From: Actinomycetes bacterium
GTDB lineage: Bacteria > Actinomycetota > Acidimicrobiia > Acidimicrobiales > RAAP-2
Direction of reading: 5' to 3'
Length of the DNA: 48,661 nucleotides
Assembly (NCBI GenBank): GCA_021791635.1
Contig: JAJYWF010000008.1
Coordinates: 1-48,661, forward strand
Part shown: piece after piece, positions 36,882-46,000 of the stretch
How positions within the stretch are numbered: position 1 is the stretch's first letter
Layout of the letters: every line of letters begins with the position of its first letter
The notes under the pieces: generated by a model
The model's input: only the letters and a program-made list of their open reading frames with translations
The model's database searches: none
Told to the model about the DNA's origin: nothing
Translations under genes and position numbers: made by a program

Positions 36882-36887
36882 TAGTGT
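36882..36887 (+). promoter_or_regulatory. -10 hexamer of a leaderless promoter for the DUF948-like gene
   Basis: TAGTGT followed by six bases and ATG 36894, the same geometry seen before pdxS and relA. Confidence 0.45.
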
Positions 36888-36893
36888 CCCCAG

Positions 36894-37331
36894 ATGACCT
36901 CCGGTGAGGTGCTCGTGGTGGTGGCTGCCGTGGTGGCGTGCGTGGCTGCCCTGGTCGGAGCGAGCGCGGCGGCGGTGCTCGTCTCCCAGGTGCGGCGACT
37001 CGAGAGGGTCGTGGAGCAGATCGCCGAAGAGTCGCTGCCGCTGGTGGCGCAGGCTCGCCGGGTGACCGACCAAGCTGCGGCCGAGCTGGACCGGGTCGGG
37101 GCGGTGCTCGAAGATGCCGGATCGGTGACCTCCACGGTGGAGTCCGCTTCACGCCTGGCCCAAAAGACCCTCGCCAATCCGGTGGTGAAGCTGTTGGCCA
37201 TCCGGGCCGGCGCCGCCGGAGGAATTCGGCGTTTCCGCGAGAACGGCGAGAGGTGGGAAGGAGCCGGCCGTGGGAGCGGCCCGAGAGCTGGCCGAGGTAT
37301 CAGCCCGACCTCGCAGGGTGATCGCCGATGA
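36894..37331 (+). CDS. DUF948-like membrane-anchored protein
   Basis: A 145-residue protein with one N-terminal membrane helix (about residues 5-30), then a long amphipathic coil (VRRLERVVEQIAEESLPLVAQ and on) and a basic tail. The layout, and its place just before alaS, resembles the small DUF948-type proteins found there in Actinobacteria. No enzyme motif is visible. Its stop overlaps the ATG of the next small gene, and the pair may form a membrane complex. Function unknown. Confidence 0.65.
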   Translation: MTSGEVLVVVAAVVACVAALVGASAAAVLVSQVRRLERVVEQIAEESLPLVAQARRVTDQAAAELDRVGAVLEDAGSVTSTVESASRLAQKTLANPVVKLLAIRAGAAGGIRRFRENGERWEGAGRGSGPRAGRGISPTSQGDRR

Positions 37332-37633
37332 AGCGCCCGGCATGGCTCTTGGCCGGCGTGGTCTTGGGTGCCGGCGGGGCCCTGTGGGCTGAGAGCCGCG
37401 TCCGCCGGGAGATCCGGCGCGTGGCCGAGCGCATCGAACCCCAGCACGTGGTGAGCCAGACGGTCAGATCGGCACGGCGAATGTCCGAGCGGGTGCGTGA
37501 CGCGGCCGACACCGCGAGGGTGGAGAGGGAGCTCCGTGAGGCCGAGCTCTGGAGCGACCTGCGCCGTGAGCCCGTCCCCCAACCGGGCGGCGTGCTCTTT
37601 GGGCTGCGGCAGTCGAAGAAGGTGGACCGGTAG
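37328..37633 (+). CDS. Small membrane-anchored hypothetical protein
   Basis: A 101-residue protein starting MKRPAWLLAGVVLGAGGALWAESRV, one short membrane helix, followed by a charged coil rich in Arg and Glu. ATG 37328 overlaps the stop of the preceding gene (ATGA). The stop lies ten bases before alaS. A similar pair of small membrane proteins commonly precedes alaS in this phylum, which suggests a conserved but undefined role. I recognise no named family with confidence. Confidence 0.6.
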   Translation: MKRPAWLLAGVVLGAGGALWAESRVRREIRRVAERIEPQHVVSQTVRSARRMSERVRDAADTARVERELREAELWSDLRREPVPQPGGVLFGLRQSKKVDR

Positions 37634-37636
37634 GCT
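37631..37636 (+). promoter_or_regulatory. -10 hexamer of a leaderless alaS promoter
   Basis: TAGGCT overlaps the stop of the small upstream gene and lies seven bases before ATG 37644. No Shine-Dalgarno is present in this interval, so a leaderless alaS message is likely. Confidence 0.5.
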
Positions 37637-37643
37637 CCCTCAG

Positions 37644-40253
37644 ATGGATGCGAACCAGCTACGGGCGGCCTTCACTGGGTTCTTTGCGTCCAAAGGTCAT
37701 GAAGTGGTGCCGTCGGCCAGCCTCATCCCCCACGATCCCACGGTGCTCTTCACGATTGCCGGGATGGTGCCATTCAAGCCGTACTTCCTCGGCGAGGAAG
37801 CGGCTCCATGGCCCCGAGCGACGTCAGTCCAAAAGTGCTTCCGTACCCTCGATATCGACGTGGTGGGCAGCACGAGCCGCCACGGCACGTTCTTCGAGAT
37901 GCTGGGGAATTTCAGCTTCGGCGACTACTTCAAGGAAGAGGCAATTCACTACGCGTGGGAACTGGTCACCGAGGTTCTCGGCATCGACGGAGATCGCCTC
38001 TGGGTGACTGTCCATCACACGGACGATGCGGCGGCGGGGATGTGGATCGACGGTGTCGGCTTGCCTCCCGATCGGGTGCAGCGGATGGGTGAGGACAACT
38101 TCTGGAACATGGGGGATACCGGCCCGTGCGGCCCATGTTCGGAGCTCTACTTCGACAAGGGTCCGTCCCATGGGGAAGGCGGTGGTCCGGCCAACGGCTC
38201 GCCGGAGCGGTACGTGGAGATATGGAACCTGGTGTTCATGCAGTTCAATCGGAGCGAAGACGGCACCCTCGTGGACCTTCCGACGAAGAGCATCGACACC
38301 GGCGCCGGCTTGGAGCGGATCCTGCCAATCCTCCAACAGAAGGACTCGATCTTTGACACTGACGTGCTGGGGCCACTTGTCCAGCAAGCCGAGAAGCTCA
38401 CGGGTGCCCGCTATGGAGACGACCCCCAACAGGACGTGGCGCTGCGGATCATGGCAGATCATGGTCGGGCCATGACGATGCTGGTGGCTGACGGAGTCCT
38501 GCCGTCGAACGAGGGTCGAGGGTACGTGCTTCGGAGGATCATCCGCCGAGCCGTCCTGGCGGCTAGGCGTCTGGGTGCACAGAGCAGTGTCGGTGCCGGA
38601 ATGGTCGAAGCCTCCGTGACGGTGATGGCTGAGGCATACCCGAAGCTCGCAGACGAGGCCGATGTCGTGCAGTCGGTGGTCGAGCGAGAGGAGGTCGGGT
38701 TCGATCGGACGCTTCGGGCGGGATTGACCCTACTCCAAGGTGCCCTCGACGCGGTCGCGAGGGCACCCAAGGGATCGGGTCCGGAGGTCGAGGAGAACGA
38801 GGTGAGGGCAGAGCTCTCAGGAGACGTGGCATTCCGCCTCCACGACACCCACGGGTTCCCGATCGAGCTGACCGAGGAACTGGCCCGTGAAGCAGGTGTG
38901 ACGGTGGATCGTCGTGGATTCGAAATGCACATGACCGAACAAAGGGAGCGCGCCCGCCAGGCCATGCGGGTCGCGCCGGCCGCCGACGAGCAGAGCTACC
39001 GGCACCTGCTGGAGCGGGAAGGCCCTACCCAGTTCGTCGGAAGATTGCGGGATCACTACGCGAGCCCGGCCCGGGTCATCGGGGTACTGGCCGGGACGGA
39101 ACCGGGTACGGCAGAGGTGTTCTTGGACCGGAGCCCCTTCTACGCCGAAGGCGGCGGGCAGGTCGGCGACACCGGGACCATCGTGACCGAGACCGGTCGG
39201 GCCGAGGTCTACGACACCGTGCCCGCCCTTCCTGGTCTGACGGCTCATCGCGTGCGCCTGACCGGGGAGGTGTTCCCCGGTCAGGATGCGCTGGCGACCA
39301 TCGACGGCGAGCGGCGTGAGGCGATCCGCCGTAGCCATACCGCCACGCACCTCATTCACGCTGCCCTCCGGGAAGTCCTAGGCGACCACGTACGACAACA
39401 GGGGTCATTGGTGGCGCCAGACCGCCTGCGTTTCGACTTCAGCCACCACGGTCCGCTGGCTGCCGAGGAGCTGCAATCCGTGGTGAGGATGGCGCAAGGT
39501 GACGTCCTGGCCGACGAGCACGTCGAGACCATCGAAGCGTCACGGAGCGAGGCCGAGACGATGGGAGCAGTCGCGTTCTTCGGCGAGAAGTATGGCGACG
39601 TGGTACGTGTGGTCCGGGCCGGCTCGCATTCGCTGGAGTTCTGCGGCGGCACCCACGTAGATGCCCTCGGCATGATCGGACCGATCGAGCTTCTATCGGA
39701 GAGCTCCATCGGTGCCAACACCCGAAGGATCGAGGCGGTGACGGCATTCGCCGCCTTGGAACGCTCCCGGCAACGAGAGGCGGTCCTCGATGAAGCATCG
39801 AGCATGTTGAAGGTGGAGCCCGACGGGGTCATCGATGCCCTTCAGCGCCTTTTGGACCGCCAACGGGCGGCCGACAAGGAGCTCGGACGACTCCGCCACC
39901 AGGCGGTCGAGAGTGCTGGAGCCGAACTGGCCGCTGCAGCAGACGCCGGCGGAGTGGTGGTCGAGCGACGCGACGGAAAGAGCGCCGACGAGCTGCGCGA
40001 GCTGGCACAGACGGTAAGGCGTCACCAGGGGGTACGGGCAGTCGTGCTCGGTGGCAGTCCTGACGGCGAGCGGGTTGCCTTGGTGGCCGTCACGGACGGG
40101 GCTCCCGATGCTGGTGCGCTCGTGAAGCAGCTGGCGCCCACCGTCCGGGGCGGAGGTGGGGGCTCGCCTGAGGTCGGCGTAGCCGGGGGACGCGACGTCG
40201 GAGGCCTCGACGCCGTATTGGGCGAGGCTCGAAGGGTCCTCGCCGGCCGATGA
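37644..40253 (+). CDS. alaS: Alanyl-tRNA synthetase
   Basis: An 869-residue class II synthetase. The catalytic core has FFASKGHEVVPSASLIPHDPT split after FFASKGHEVV, the alanine-site region NMGDTGPCGPCSELYFD and IWNLVFMQFNR. The editing domain shows SHTATHLIHAALRE and the zinc ligands of CGGTHVDALG. A C-terminal coiled part and DHHA1-like C-Ala domain (GGGGGSPEVGVAGG) close the protein. ATG 37644 starts at the first conserved residue; an upstream frame overlaps the small membrane gene and is rejected. Heads an apparent operon with ruvX, mltG and aroE. Confidence 0.96.
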   Translation: MDANQLRAAFTGFFASKGHEVVPSASLIPHDPTVLFTIAGMVPFKPYFLGEEAAPWPRATSVQKCFRTLDIDVVGSTSRHGTFFEMLGNFSFGDYFKEEAIHYAWELVTEVLGIDGDRLWVTVHHTDDAAAGMWIDGVGLPPDRVQRMGEDNFWNMGDTGPCGPCSELYFDKGPSHGEGGGPANGSPERYVEIWNLVFMQFNRSEDGTLVDLPTKSIDTGAGLERILPILQQKDSIFDTDVLGPLVQQAEKLTGARYGDDPQQDVALRIMADHGRAMTMLVADGVLPSNEGRGYVLRRIIRRAVLAARRLGAQSSVGAGMVEASVTVMAEAYPKLADEADVVQSVVEREEVGFDRTLRAGLTLLQGALDAVARAPKGSGPEVEENEVRAELSGDVAFRLHDTHGFPIELTEELAREAGVTVDRRGFEMHMTEQRERARQAMRVAPAADEQSYRHLLEREGPTQFVGRLRDHYASPARVIGVLAGTEPGTAEVFLDRSPFYAEGGGQVGDTGTIVTETGRAEVYDTVPALPGLTAHRVRLTGEVFPGQDALATIDGERREAIRRSHTATHLIHAALREVLGDHVRQQGSLVAPDRLRFDFSHHGPLAAEELQSVVRMAQGDVLADEHVETIEASRSEAETMGAVAFFGEKYGDVVRVVRAGSHSLEFCGGTHVDALGMIGPIELLSESSIGANTRRIEAVTAFAALERSRQREAVLDEASSMLKVEPDGVIDALQRLLDRQRAADKELGRLRHQAVESAGAELAAAADAGGVVVERRDGKSADELRELAQTVRRHQGVRAVVLGGSPDGERVALVAVTDGAPDAGALVKQLAPTVRGGGGGSPEVGVAGGRDVGGLDAVLGEARRVLAGR

Positions 40254-40290
40254 CCCATGGCCGATGACCAATGACCACTGAGCGACGCCG

Positions 40291-40755
40291 GTGAACGCGG
40301 GGACTCCAGCGTCGGATGCCACCGACCGCACGCCCAGTAGGGTGTTGGCGCTCGATCTCGGCGCACGGCGCGTCGGAGTTGCCGTCAGTGATCGCGGCGG
40401 GGTGATGGCATTCCCCCGCCCGGCGCTCCAGCGATCCGGCGATCCCGAGCGGGATCGCAAGGTCATCGTTGAGCTGGTCACCGAAACCGAAGCATCGACG
40501 GTGGTGGTGGGGCTTCCCCTCTCTCTCGATGGGCAAGAGAGGGACATGGCCCGAGCGGCGCGTGAGGAAGCCGGTGAATTGGACCGCCTCCTCTCGGGGT
40601 CCGGCGTCACGGTGACTACCTGGGACGAACGATTCACCACGGTCAGCGCCGAGCACGCGCTGCGGGCGTCGACCAAGAGCCCGAGAGAACGCCGAGCGGC
40701 CGTCGACAGCGCAGCAGCGACCGTCTTATTGCAGTCGTGGCTGGATCGCCGATGA
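40291..40755 (+). CDS. ruvX: RNase H-fold nuclease RuvX/YqgF
   Basis: A 154-residue protein of the YqgF family, with roles proposed in 16S rRNA 5'-end processing and as a putative junction resolvase. The N-terminal LALDLGARRVGVAVSD carries the first acidic residue, VVVGLPLSLDGQE the characteristic loop, TWDERFTTVSAE the second acidic site and DSAAATVLLQSWL the C-terminal aspartate. GTG 40291 is the only plausible start, 37 bases after alaS. Stop overlaps the mltG ATG. The alaS-ruvX-mltG-aroE order is conserved in Actinobacteria. Confidence 0.93.
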   Translation: MNAGTPASDATDRTPSRVLALDLGARRVGVAVSDRGGVMAFPRPALQRSGDPERDRKVIVELVTETEASTVVVGLPLSLDGQERDMARAAREEAGELDRLLSGSGVTVTTWDERFTTVSAEHALRASTKSPRERRAAVDSAAATVLLQSWLDRR

Positions 40756-41870
40756 GCGACGAGGTCGATCTGTCCAGACCATCCAATGAAACAGCTTTCG
40801 AGCCCGCAGCGCGCCCGGGTGGCAACGAAGGTCGTGGTGGGATGCACGTCCGCCGACGCAAGGCGCGTCGCCACCGCATTCTGTGGTCCGTCGTGGGAGT
40901 GGTCATCGTGATCGCCGTCGCGGGGATCGCGTGGTATGAGATCCAGGCCAACCCGCTGGGTGGCGAAGGACGTGCCGTCATCGTCACCGTGCGCCAGGGC
41001 GAGTCGACGACTTCGCTGGCGAGCGAGCTCGCCGCTCAAGGGGTGGTGAGCAGCGCCCTGGGCTTCCGGCTGTCGATGCTCTTCCCGGGTGCTCCTACCG
41101 TCCAACCCGGGCACTATCAATTCCACCAGAACCAGTCGTTCACCTCCGTCCACGCGCTGCTCGCCAATGGGCCGAACATCTTCACACTCGACGTGGCGCC
41201 GGGGAACACCCTGGCCGAGGTGGAGCTGAAACTGGGAGACCTGCCTGGGACGATCGCCACGACCTTCACCGACGCCGTGCGGCACGCACAGGTTCGCTCG
41301 GGCTTCGAGCCGGCCGGGAGCTCGGACCTGGAAGGCCTGATCGGTACCGGCACATACCGGATCGTTCCGGGAGAGTCCGGACGAACGCTCTTGAATGAGA
41401 TGACCGCCCGATTCACCTCGCAGGCCGAGGAGGCGGGGGTCACCTCGGCTGCGGCCTCAATGGGTCTGACGCCCTACCAGGTGGTCGTCGTGGCGTCGAT
41501 CGCCCAGAAGGAGGGGTACTTCAACAGGTACCTCGGCGAAGTGGCCCGCGTCGTGTACAACCGCCTAGCGGCGGGCATGCCGCTCGACATGACATCGACC
41601 GTGCTGTACCCGCTCGGTCAGGATGGCGGCACGGTCACCACAGCTGACCGGAAGCTCAATTCCCCTTACAACACGTACCTCCACACGGGACTGACGCCGA
41701 CGCCCATCTGCAGCGTCTCCGAAGCGGCTCTGACCGCGGCGGCCTCGCCGCCGGCCGGTCCATGGCTGTACTTCGTGGTCGTGAGCCGTGCCGGGACAAC
41801 GCTGTTCACCAGTACATACCAACAGCAGCTGGCGAACGAGCAGCTGGCTCGGAGCCGGGGGCTCGGATGA
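40752..41870 (+). CDS. mltG: Endolytic peptidoglycan transglycosylase MltG
   Basis: A 372-residue inner-membrane enzyme thought to cut nascent glycan strands and so set their length. A basic N-terminal tail and one helix (about residues 43-65, ILWSVVGVVIVIAVAGIAW) are followed by a LysM-like domain (VRQGESTTSLASELAAQGV). The catalytic domain has E254 in VASIAQKEGYF, the family's catalytic glutamate position, and the downstream SPYNTYLHTGLTPTPI segment. ATG 40752 overlaps ruvX; the stop overlaps aroE. Length is normal. Confidence 0.94.
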   Translation: MSDEVDLSRPSNETAFEPAARPGGNEGRGGMHVRRRKARRHRILWSVVGVVIVIAVAGIAWYEIQANPLGGEGRAVIVTVRQGESTTSLASELAAQGVVSSALGFRLSMLFPGAPTVQPGHYQFHQNQSFTSVHALLANGPNIFTLDVAPGNTLAEVELKLGDLPGTIATTFTDAVRHAQVRSGFEPAGSSDLEGLIGTGTYRIVPGESGRTLLNEMTARFTSQAEEAGVTSAAASMGLTPYQVVVVASIAQKEGYFNRYLGEVARVVYNRLAAGMPLDMTSTVLYPLGQDGGTVTTADRKLNSPYNTYLHTGLTPTPICSVSEAALTAAASPPAGPWLYFVVVSRAGTTLFTSTYQQQLANEQLARSRGLG

Positions 41871-42757
41871 GTGGCAACGTCTCGCGGGTGGGAACCTGGC
41901 CGGGTGCCACGACCACTGTGGTCGGGGTGATCGGTGATCCAGTCGCCCATTCGTGGTCCCCGCTCCTCCATAACACGGCATTCGCCTCGATGGGACTGGA
42001 CTGGGTGTCACTGGCCTTTCACGTGAGCCGTGAGTCCCTGGGAGATGCTCTCGCCGGGTTCAGGGCCCTCGGACTCGCGGGGCTCTCGGTGACCATGCCG
42101 CACAAGACGACCGTAGCCGCCATCGTGGACGAACGGTCGCCGGTAGCAGAGACCCTCGGTGCGGTGAACTGTGTGTACCGGCGAGGGGCGTCTTTGGTCG
42201 GCGACAACACCGACGGTGAGGGGTTCCTCGCCGCGGTTCGAAGGGGTGTCGGGTTCGATCCCCTCGGAAGGCGTTGCATGGTGGTGGGGGCCGGTGGGGC
42301 GGCCCGGGCGGTCATCTTGGCCCTGGCCCAGGCTGGTGCCGCCGAACTAGTGGTGGTGAACCGGACGCCGGAGCGGGCTGCCAGTGCCGCCGCCCTGGCC
42401 GGGAGCACCGGGAGGGTCGGTGAGCCGTCCGAAGCGGCCGACATGGCCCTCGTGGTGGACGCCACGCCGTCAGGCATGGCCGGGGCCCCGGGCTCCGGTC
42501 CACCGTTGGTCGACGCCGCCCTTCTCGGTCCCGGGCACGTGGCCGTCGACCTTGTCTACCACCCCCTGGCGACTCCTTGGCTCGAGGCTGCGAGGACGAG
42601 GGGAGCCACCGTCATGGGCGGCCTCGGGATGCTCGTCCACCAGGCGGCAGCCCAGATCGAACGCTGGGTAGGAGTTGGACCTCCGCTCGAGGCACTGTGG
42701 AGCGCGGCCGCTCGGGCGGCGAAGCTGCCGCCGGAGTCGGGGACCGCCAGCGGATAA
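41867..42757 (+). CDS. aroE: Shikimate dehydrogenase
   Basis: A 296-residue NADP enzyme that reduces 3-dehydroshikimate in aromatic amino acid synthesis. The substrate domain has GVIGDPVAHSWSPLLHN and VTMPHKTTVA with the catalytic lysine, then NTDGEGF with the conserved aspartate. The cofactor loop VVGAGGAARAVILAL is followed by VVNRTPERA, whose Arg suits NADP. ATG 41867 overlaps the mltG stop (ATGA). An upstream frame from 41762 is rejected because it would lie inside mltG. Confidence 0.95.
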   Translation: MSGNVSRVGTWPGATTTVVGVIGDPVAHSWSPLLHNTAFASMGLDWVSLAFHVSRESLGDALAGFRALGLAGLSVTMPHKTTVAAIVDERSPVAETLGAVNCVYRRGASLVGDNTDGEGFLAAVRRGVGFDPLGRRCMVVGAGGAARAVILALAQAGAAELVVVNRTPERAASAAALAGSTGRVGEPSEAADMALVVDATPSGMAGAPGSGPPLVDAALLGPGHVAVDLVYHPLATPWLEAARTRGATVMGGLGMLVHQAAAQIERWVGVGPPLEALWSAAARAAKLPPESGTASG

Positions 42758-43000
42758 GCTCGCCGCGGGACCGGACCCGGATCGGCGGGCACACGGGAGG
42801 GTCCCGGGCGCCAGTGTCGGTGTGGTGCCAGTGTCGGTGAGCCAGAGCCGGCGTGGGAGCGCCGGTGTCGGGGAACCTGGGAGGGGTTGGCATCCCCGAC
42901 GGGAACGAGGTCCGGGACTGTCCCCGTCGGTGGAGGGGTCGCGTCCGGTCCGTCGGGGCGCGGGAGTGCGGACGACGTCTTGGGGGTTGAGGTGCGTGAG
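42758..43000. other. Spacer between aroE and the megasynthase with short direct repeats
   Basis: No gene is supported here. GCCAGTGTCGGTG occurs at 42810-42822 and again at 42827-42839 (17-base period), with a degenerate third copy after it. GAGGT at 42989-42993 is a plausible ribosome-binding site for the GTG at 43001. I see no convincing -10 element. Confidence 0.55.
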
Positions 43001-46000
43001 GTGAACGCAGAGATCGCGCGGCGTGACCTTGTAGTCTGCGTGTCTCCTTTCGAACGTCCTGATCCGGGCATCGTCGTCGGCGCGGCGAGAGCCGGCGCCT
43101 TGGGTGTCCTCGACCTCGGCCACGACCAGGACCGGTCGCTCGAAGCCCTCGCTGAGGTGGCGCGGGAAGTGGAGCGCCCGTTCGGCGTCCGGGTGCCTGC
43201 GAGTTGCCCTGTGAGAGCAGGGGAGATGCCGTGGTTGGTCGACACCGTGCTGCTCGACGGCCTCGACCCCGACAGCGGGCGCACGGTCGCAGACTGGGCG
43301 AGCGACCACCGCAGGGTGCTGGTGGAAGTGACGACGCGGTCCGAAGGCTGGGAGGCAGTGCAGAGTGGAGCCTTCGGCGTGGTGGTGCGTGGGAGCGAGT
43401 CCGGCGGCCGCGTCGACGAGGAGACGGCGTACGTCCTGTTGATGGCCATGTTCGATGCCGGCGTGGGTCCGATCTGGGTGGGAGGCGGGATCGGAGTCCA
43501 CACCGCGGCCGGGGTGATTGCCGGTGGCGCAGCAGGGGTCGTGCTCGACTCCCAATTGGCGCTCACGGCCGAGTCGACGGTGCCTCGCGCCGTCCAGGCC
43601 GCCATCGGGACGATGGACGGCAGCGAGACGGTCGTGGTGGCCGGACACCGCGTGCTGTGGCGCCCCGGTACGTTGGCGGCGCGCCTGGTGGGCCCCGACG
43701 GGAGCCCCCTGTCCACCTCCGGGTCACCCGCAGGTGACCGCACCCAGATCGCGGACCTGCTCGGAGGGGAGGATCTCAGCACGCAGCTGATCCCAGTGGG
43801 ACAGGACGGAGCGTTCGCCTCCACCTTCGCCGAACGGTGGCGCACGGTGGAGGGGGTGGTGCACGGACTCCGGAGGCAGATCGCGCTCCACCTCGGATCG
43901 GCACGGTCGGCGCAGCCTCTGGCTGCAGGCTCCCCATTGGCTCGAGCGCACGGCCTCGAGTACCCGATTGCACAAGGTCCCATGACCCGGGTGTCGGACC
44001 GGCCCGCGTTCGCACACGCGGTGGCCTCGGCCGGTGCCCTTCCTTTTCTGGCGCTGGCCCTGATGTCGGGGGACGAAGTTCGCGAGGTCATGACCGAGAC
44101 GGCGGCGCTCCTCGGGGACCTTCCTTGGGGGGTGGGGATCCTGGGATTCGTGCCGGCCGACGTCCGGGGCGATCAGCTCCGCGTGATCGAGGAAGTGCGT
44201 CCTCCGGTGGCCCTCATCGCCGGAGGGAGGCCGTCGCAGGCCCGGTCGCTGGAGGAGGCTGGCATCGCCACGTACCTCCACGTCCCGTCGCCCGGGCTCC
44301 TGGCACGATTCTTGAAGGAGGGCGCCCGTAAGTTCGTCTTCGAAGGGAGGGAATGCGGTGGCCACGTCGGCCCGCGCTCGAGCTTGGCCCTCTGGGAGTC
44401 CCAAGTGGAGGTCCTTCTGGGGTCGGGCGTTGCCGACGAGGTGAGCGTCCTGTTCGCCGGAGGTGTCCATGACGGCCGATCGGCCGCGGTGGTGGCGGCC
44501 ACGGGGGCATCGCTGGTCGAGGCCGGCGGGCGCATAGGGGTGCTCATGGGCACCGCCTACCTGTTCACCGCCGAAGCGGTGGACGCCGGCGCCGTGGTGC
44601 CGGGGTTCCAGGAGCAGGCACTGGCGTGCAGCCGGACGGTCCTGCTCGAGACGTCTCCGGGCCATGCCACCCGTTGCGCCGACACCGAGTACGTGAGTGC
44701 CTTTCAGGCCGAGAAGACTCGGCTGTCGGTCGCGGATGCCGGTCCGCAGGCCACCTGGGAAGCACTGGAGGGAATGAACCTGGGTCGGCTGCGCCTGGCG
44801 TCGAAGGGGCTCGCCCACGGGGCGAGTGGTCCGGTGGCTGTGGCAGCTGAGGTCCAGCAGCGAGAGGGGATGTACATGCTCGGGCAAGTGGCTGCGCTGC
44901 GTAGCTCGCCCACGACCGTCCCTGAGCTCCACCAAGAGGTGAGCGCCGGATCTGCCGGCCTCCTGGCGGATCTCGAGCCGTCGCTCCTGGCCCCCGCCGT
45001 GGCCAGCCACCCGCCGGCGCCGGCTCCGTCCGACGTGGCCATCGTAGGAATGGCGTGCGTCTTCCCCGATGCGCCCGACGCGGAGACGTTCTGGTCCCAC
45101 GTGGTCGGTGGCGTCGACGCCGTGACCGAGGTCCCACCAGAGAGGTGGGATGCCGAGCGCTACTACGACCCCGAGGCGGTGAGCAGGGGTGCGGGTCGTA
45201 AGACCCCGTCGAAGTGGGGAGGGTTCCTCCCACCGGTAGCGTTCGACGCCCTCTCCTTCGGGATCCCACCGGCGTCCCTGGCTTCGATCGAGCCGGTGCA
45301 GCTGCTCAGCCTCAAGGTTGCCGCCGAAGCGATGATCGATGCCGGCTACGGCCCTGGTTCGCTCCGGGAACTGGACCGCGAGCGGGTCTCGGTGATCTTC
45401 GGTGCCGAAGCCGGGACCGACTTGGCCGGTGCCTACGGGTTCCGAGCCCTCGCCGGCCAGTTCCTCGGAGGTCTCCCCGGAGCGCTGGACGAGCTGTTGC
45501 CGGAGCTGACCGAGGACTCGTTCCCCGGGCTGCTCACGAACGTGATCTCCGGGAGAATCGCCAACCGCCTGGACCTCGGTGGCGTGAACTACACCGTCGA
45601 CGCCGCCTGCGCTTCGTCCCTTGCCGCCGTGGATGCGGCGGTGAAGGAGTTGCGATCCGGCACGAGTGACATGGTCCTGTGTGGGGGAGCAGACCTCCAC
45701 AACGGGATCAACGACTACCTCTTGTTCTCGGCCGTCCACGCCCTGTCGCCCTCGGGCAGGTGCGCGAGCTTCGACGCTGCGGCTGACGGCATCGCATTGG
45801 GCGAAGGTGTGGCCTGCGTAGTGCTGAAGCGACTCGAGGACGCCCGCCGGGACGGCACACGGATCTACGCAGTCATCGCCGGCATCGGAGGCTCGAGCGA
45901 CGGTCGCAGCCTCGGCCTGACGGCGCCCCGTCCCGAAGGTCAGCGCAGGGCGCTCGAGCGGGCGTACGCTCAGGCCGGGATCGGCCCCGATGAGGTGGGC

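Noticed and set aside
35660-37582. A 640-codon minus-strand frame opposite the sedolisin repeats
   Set aside because: It shows repeated His/Gly/Arg-rich units that are the mirror of the coding repeats, and it crosses several well-supported plus-strand genes.
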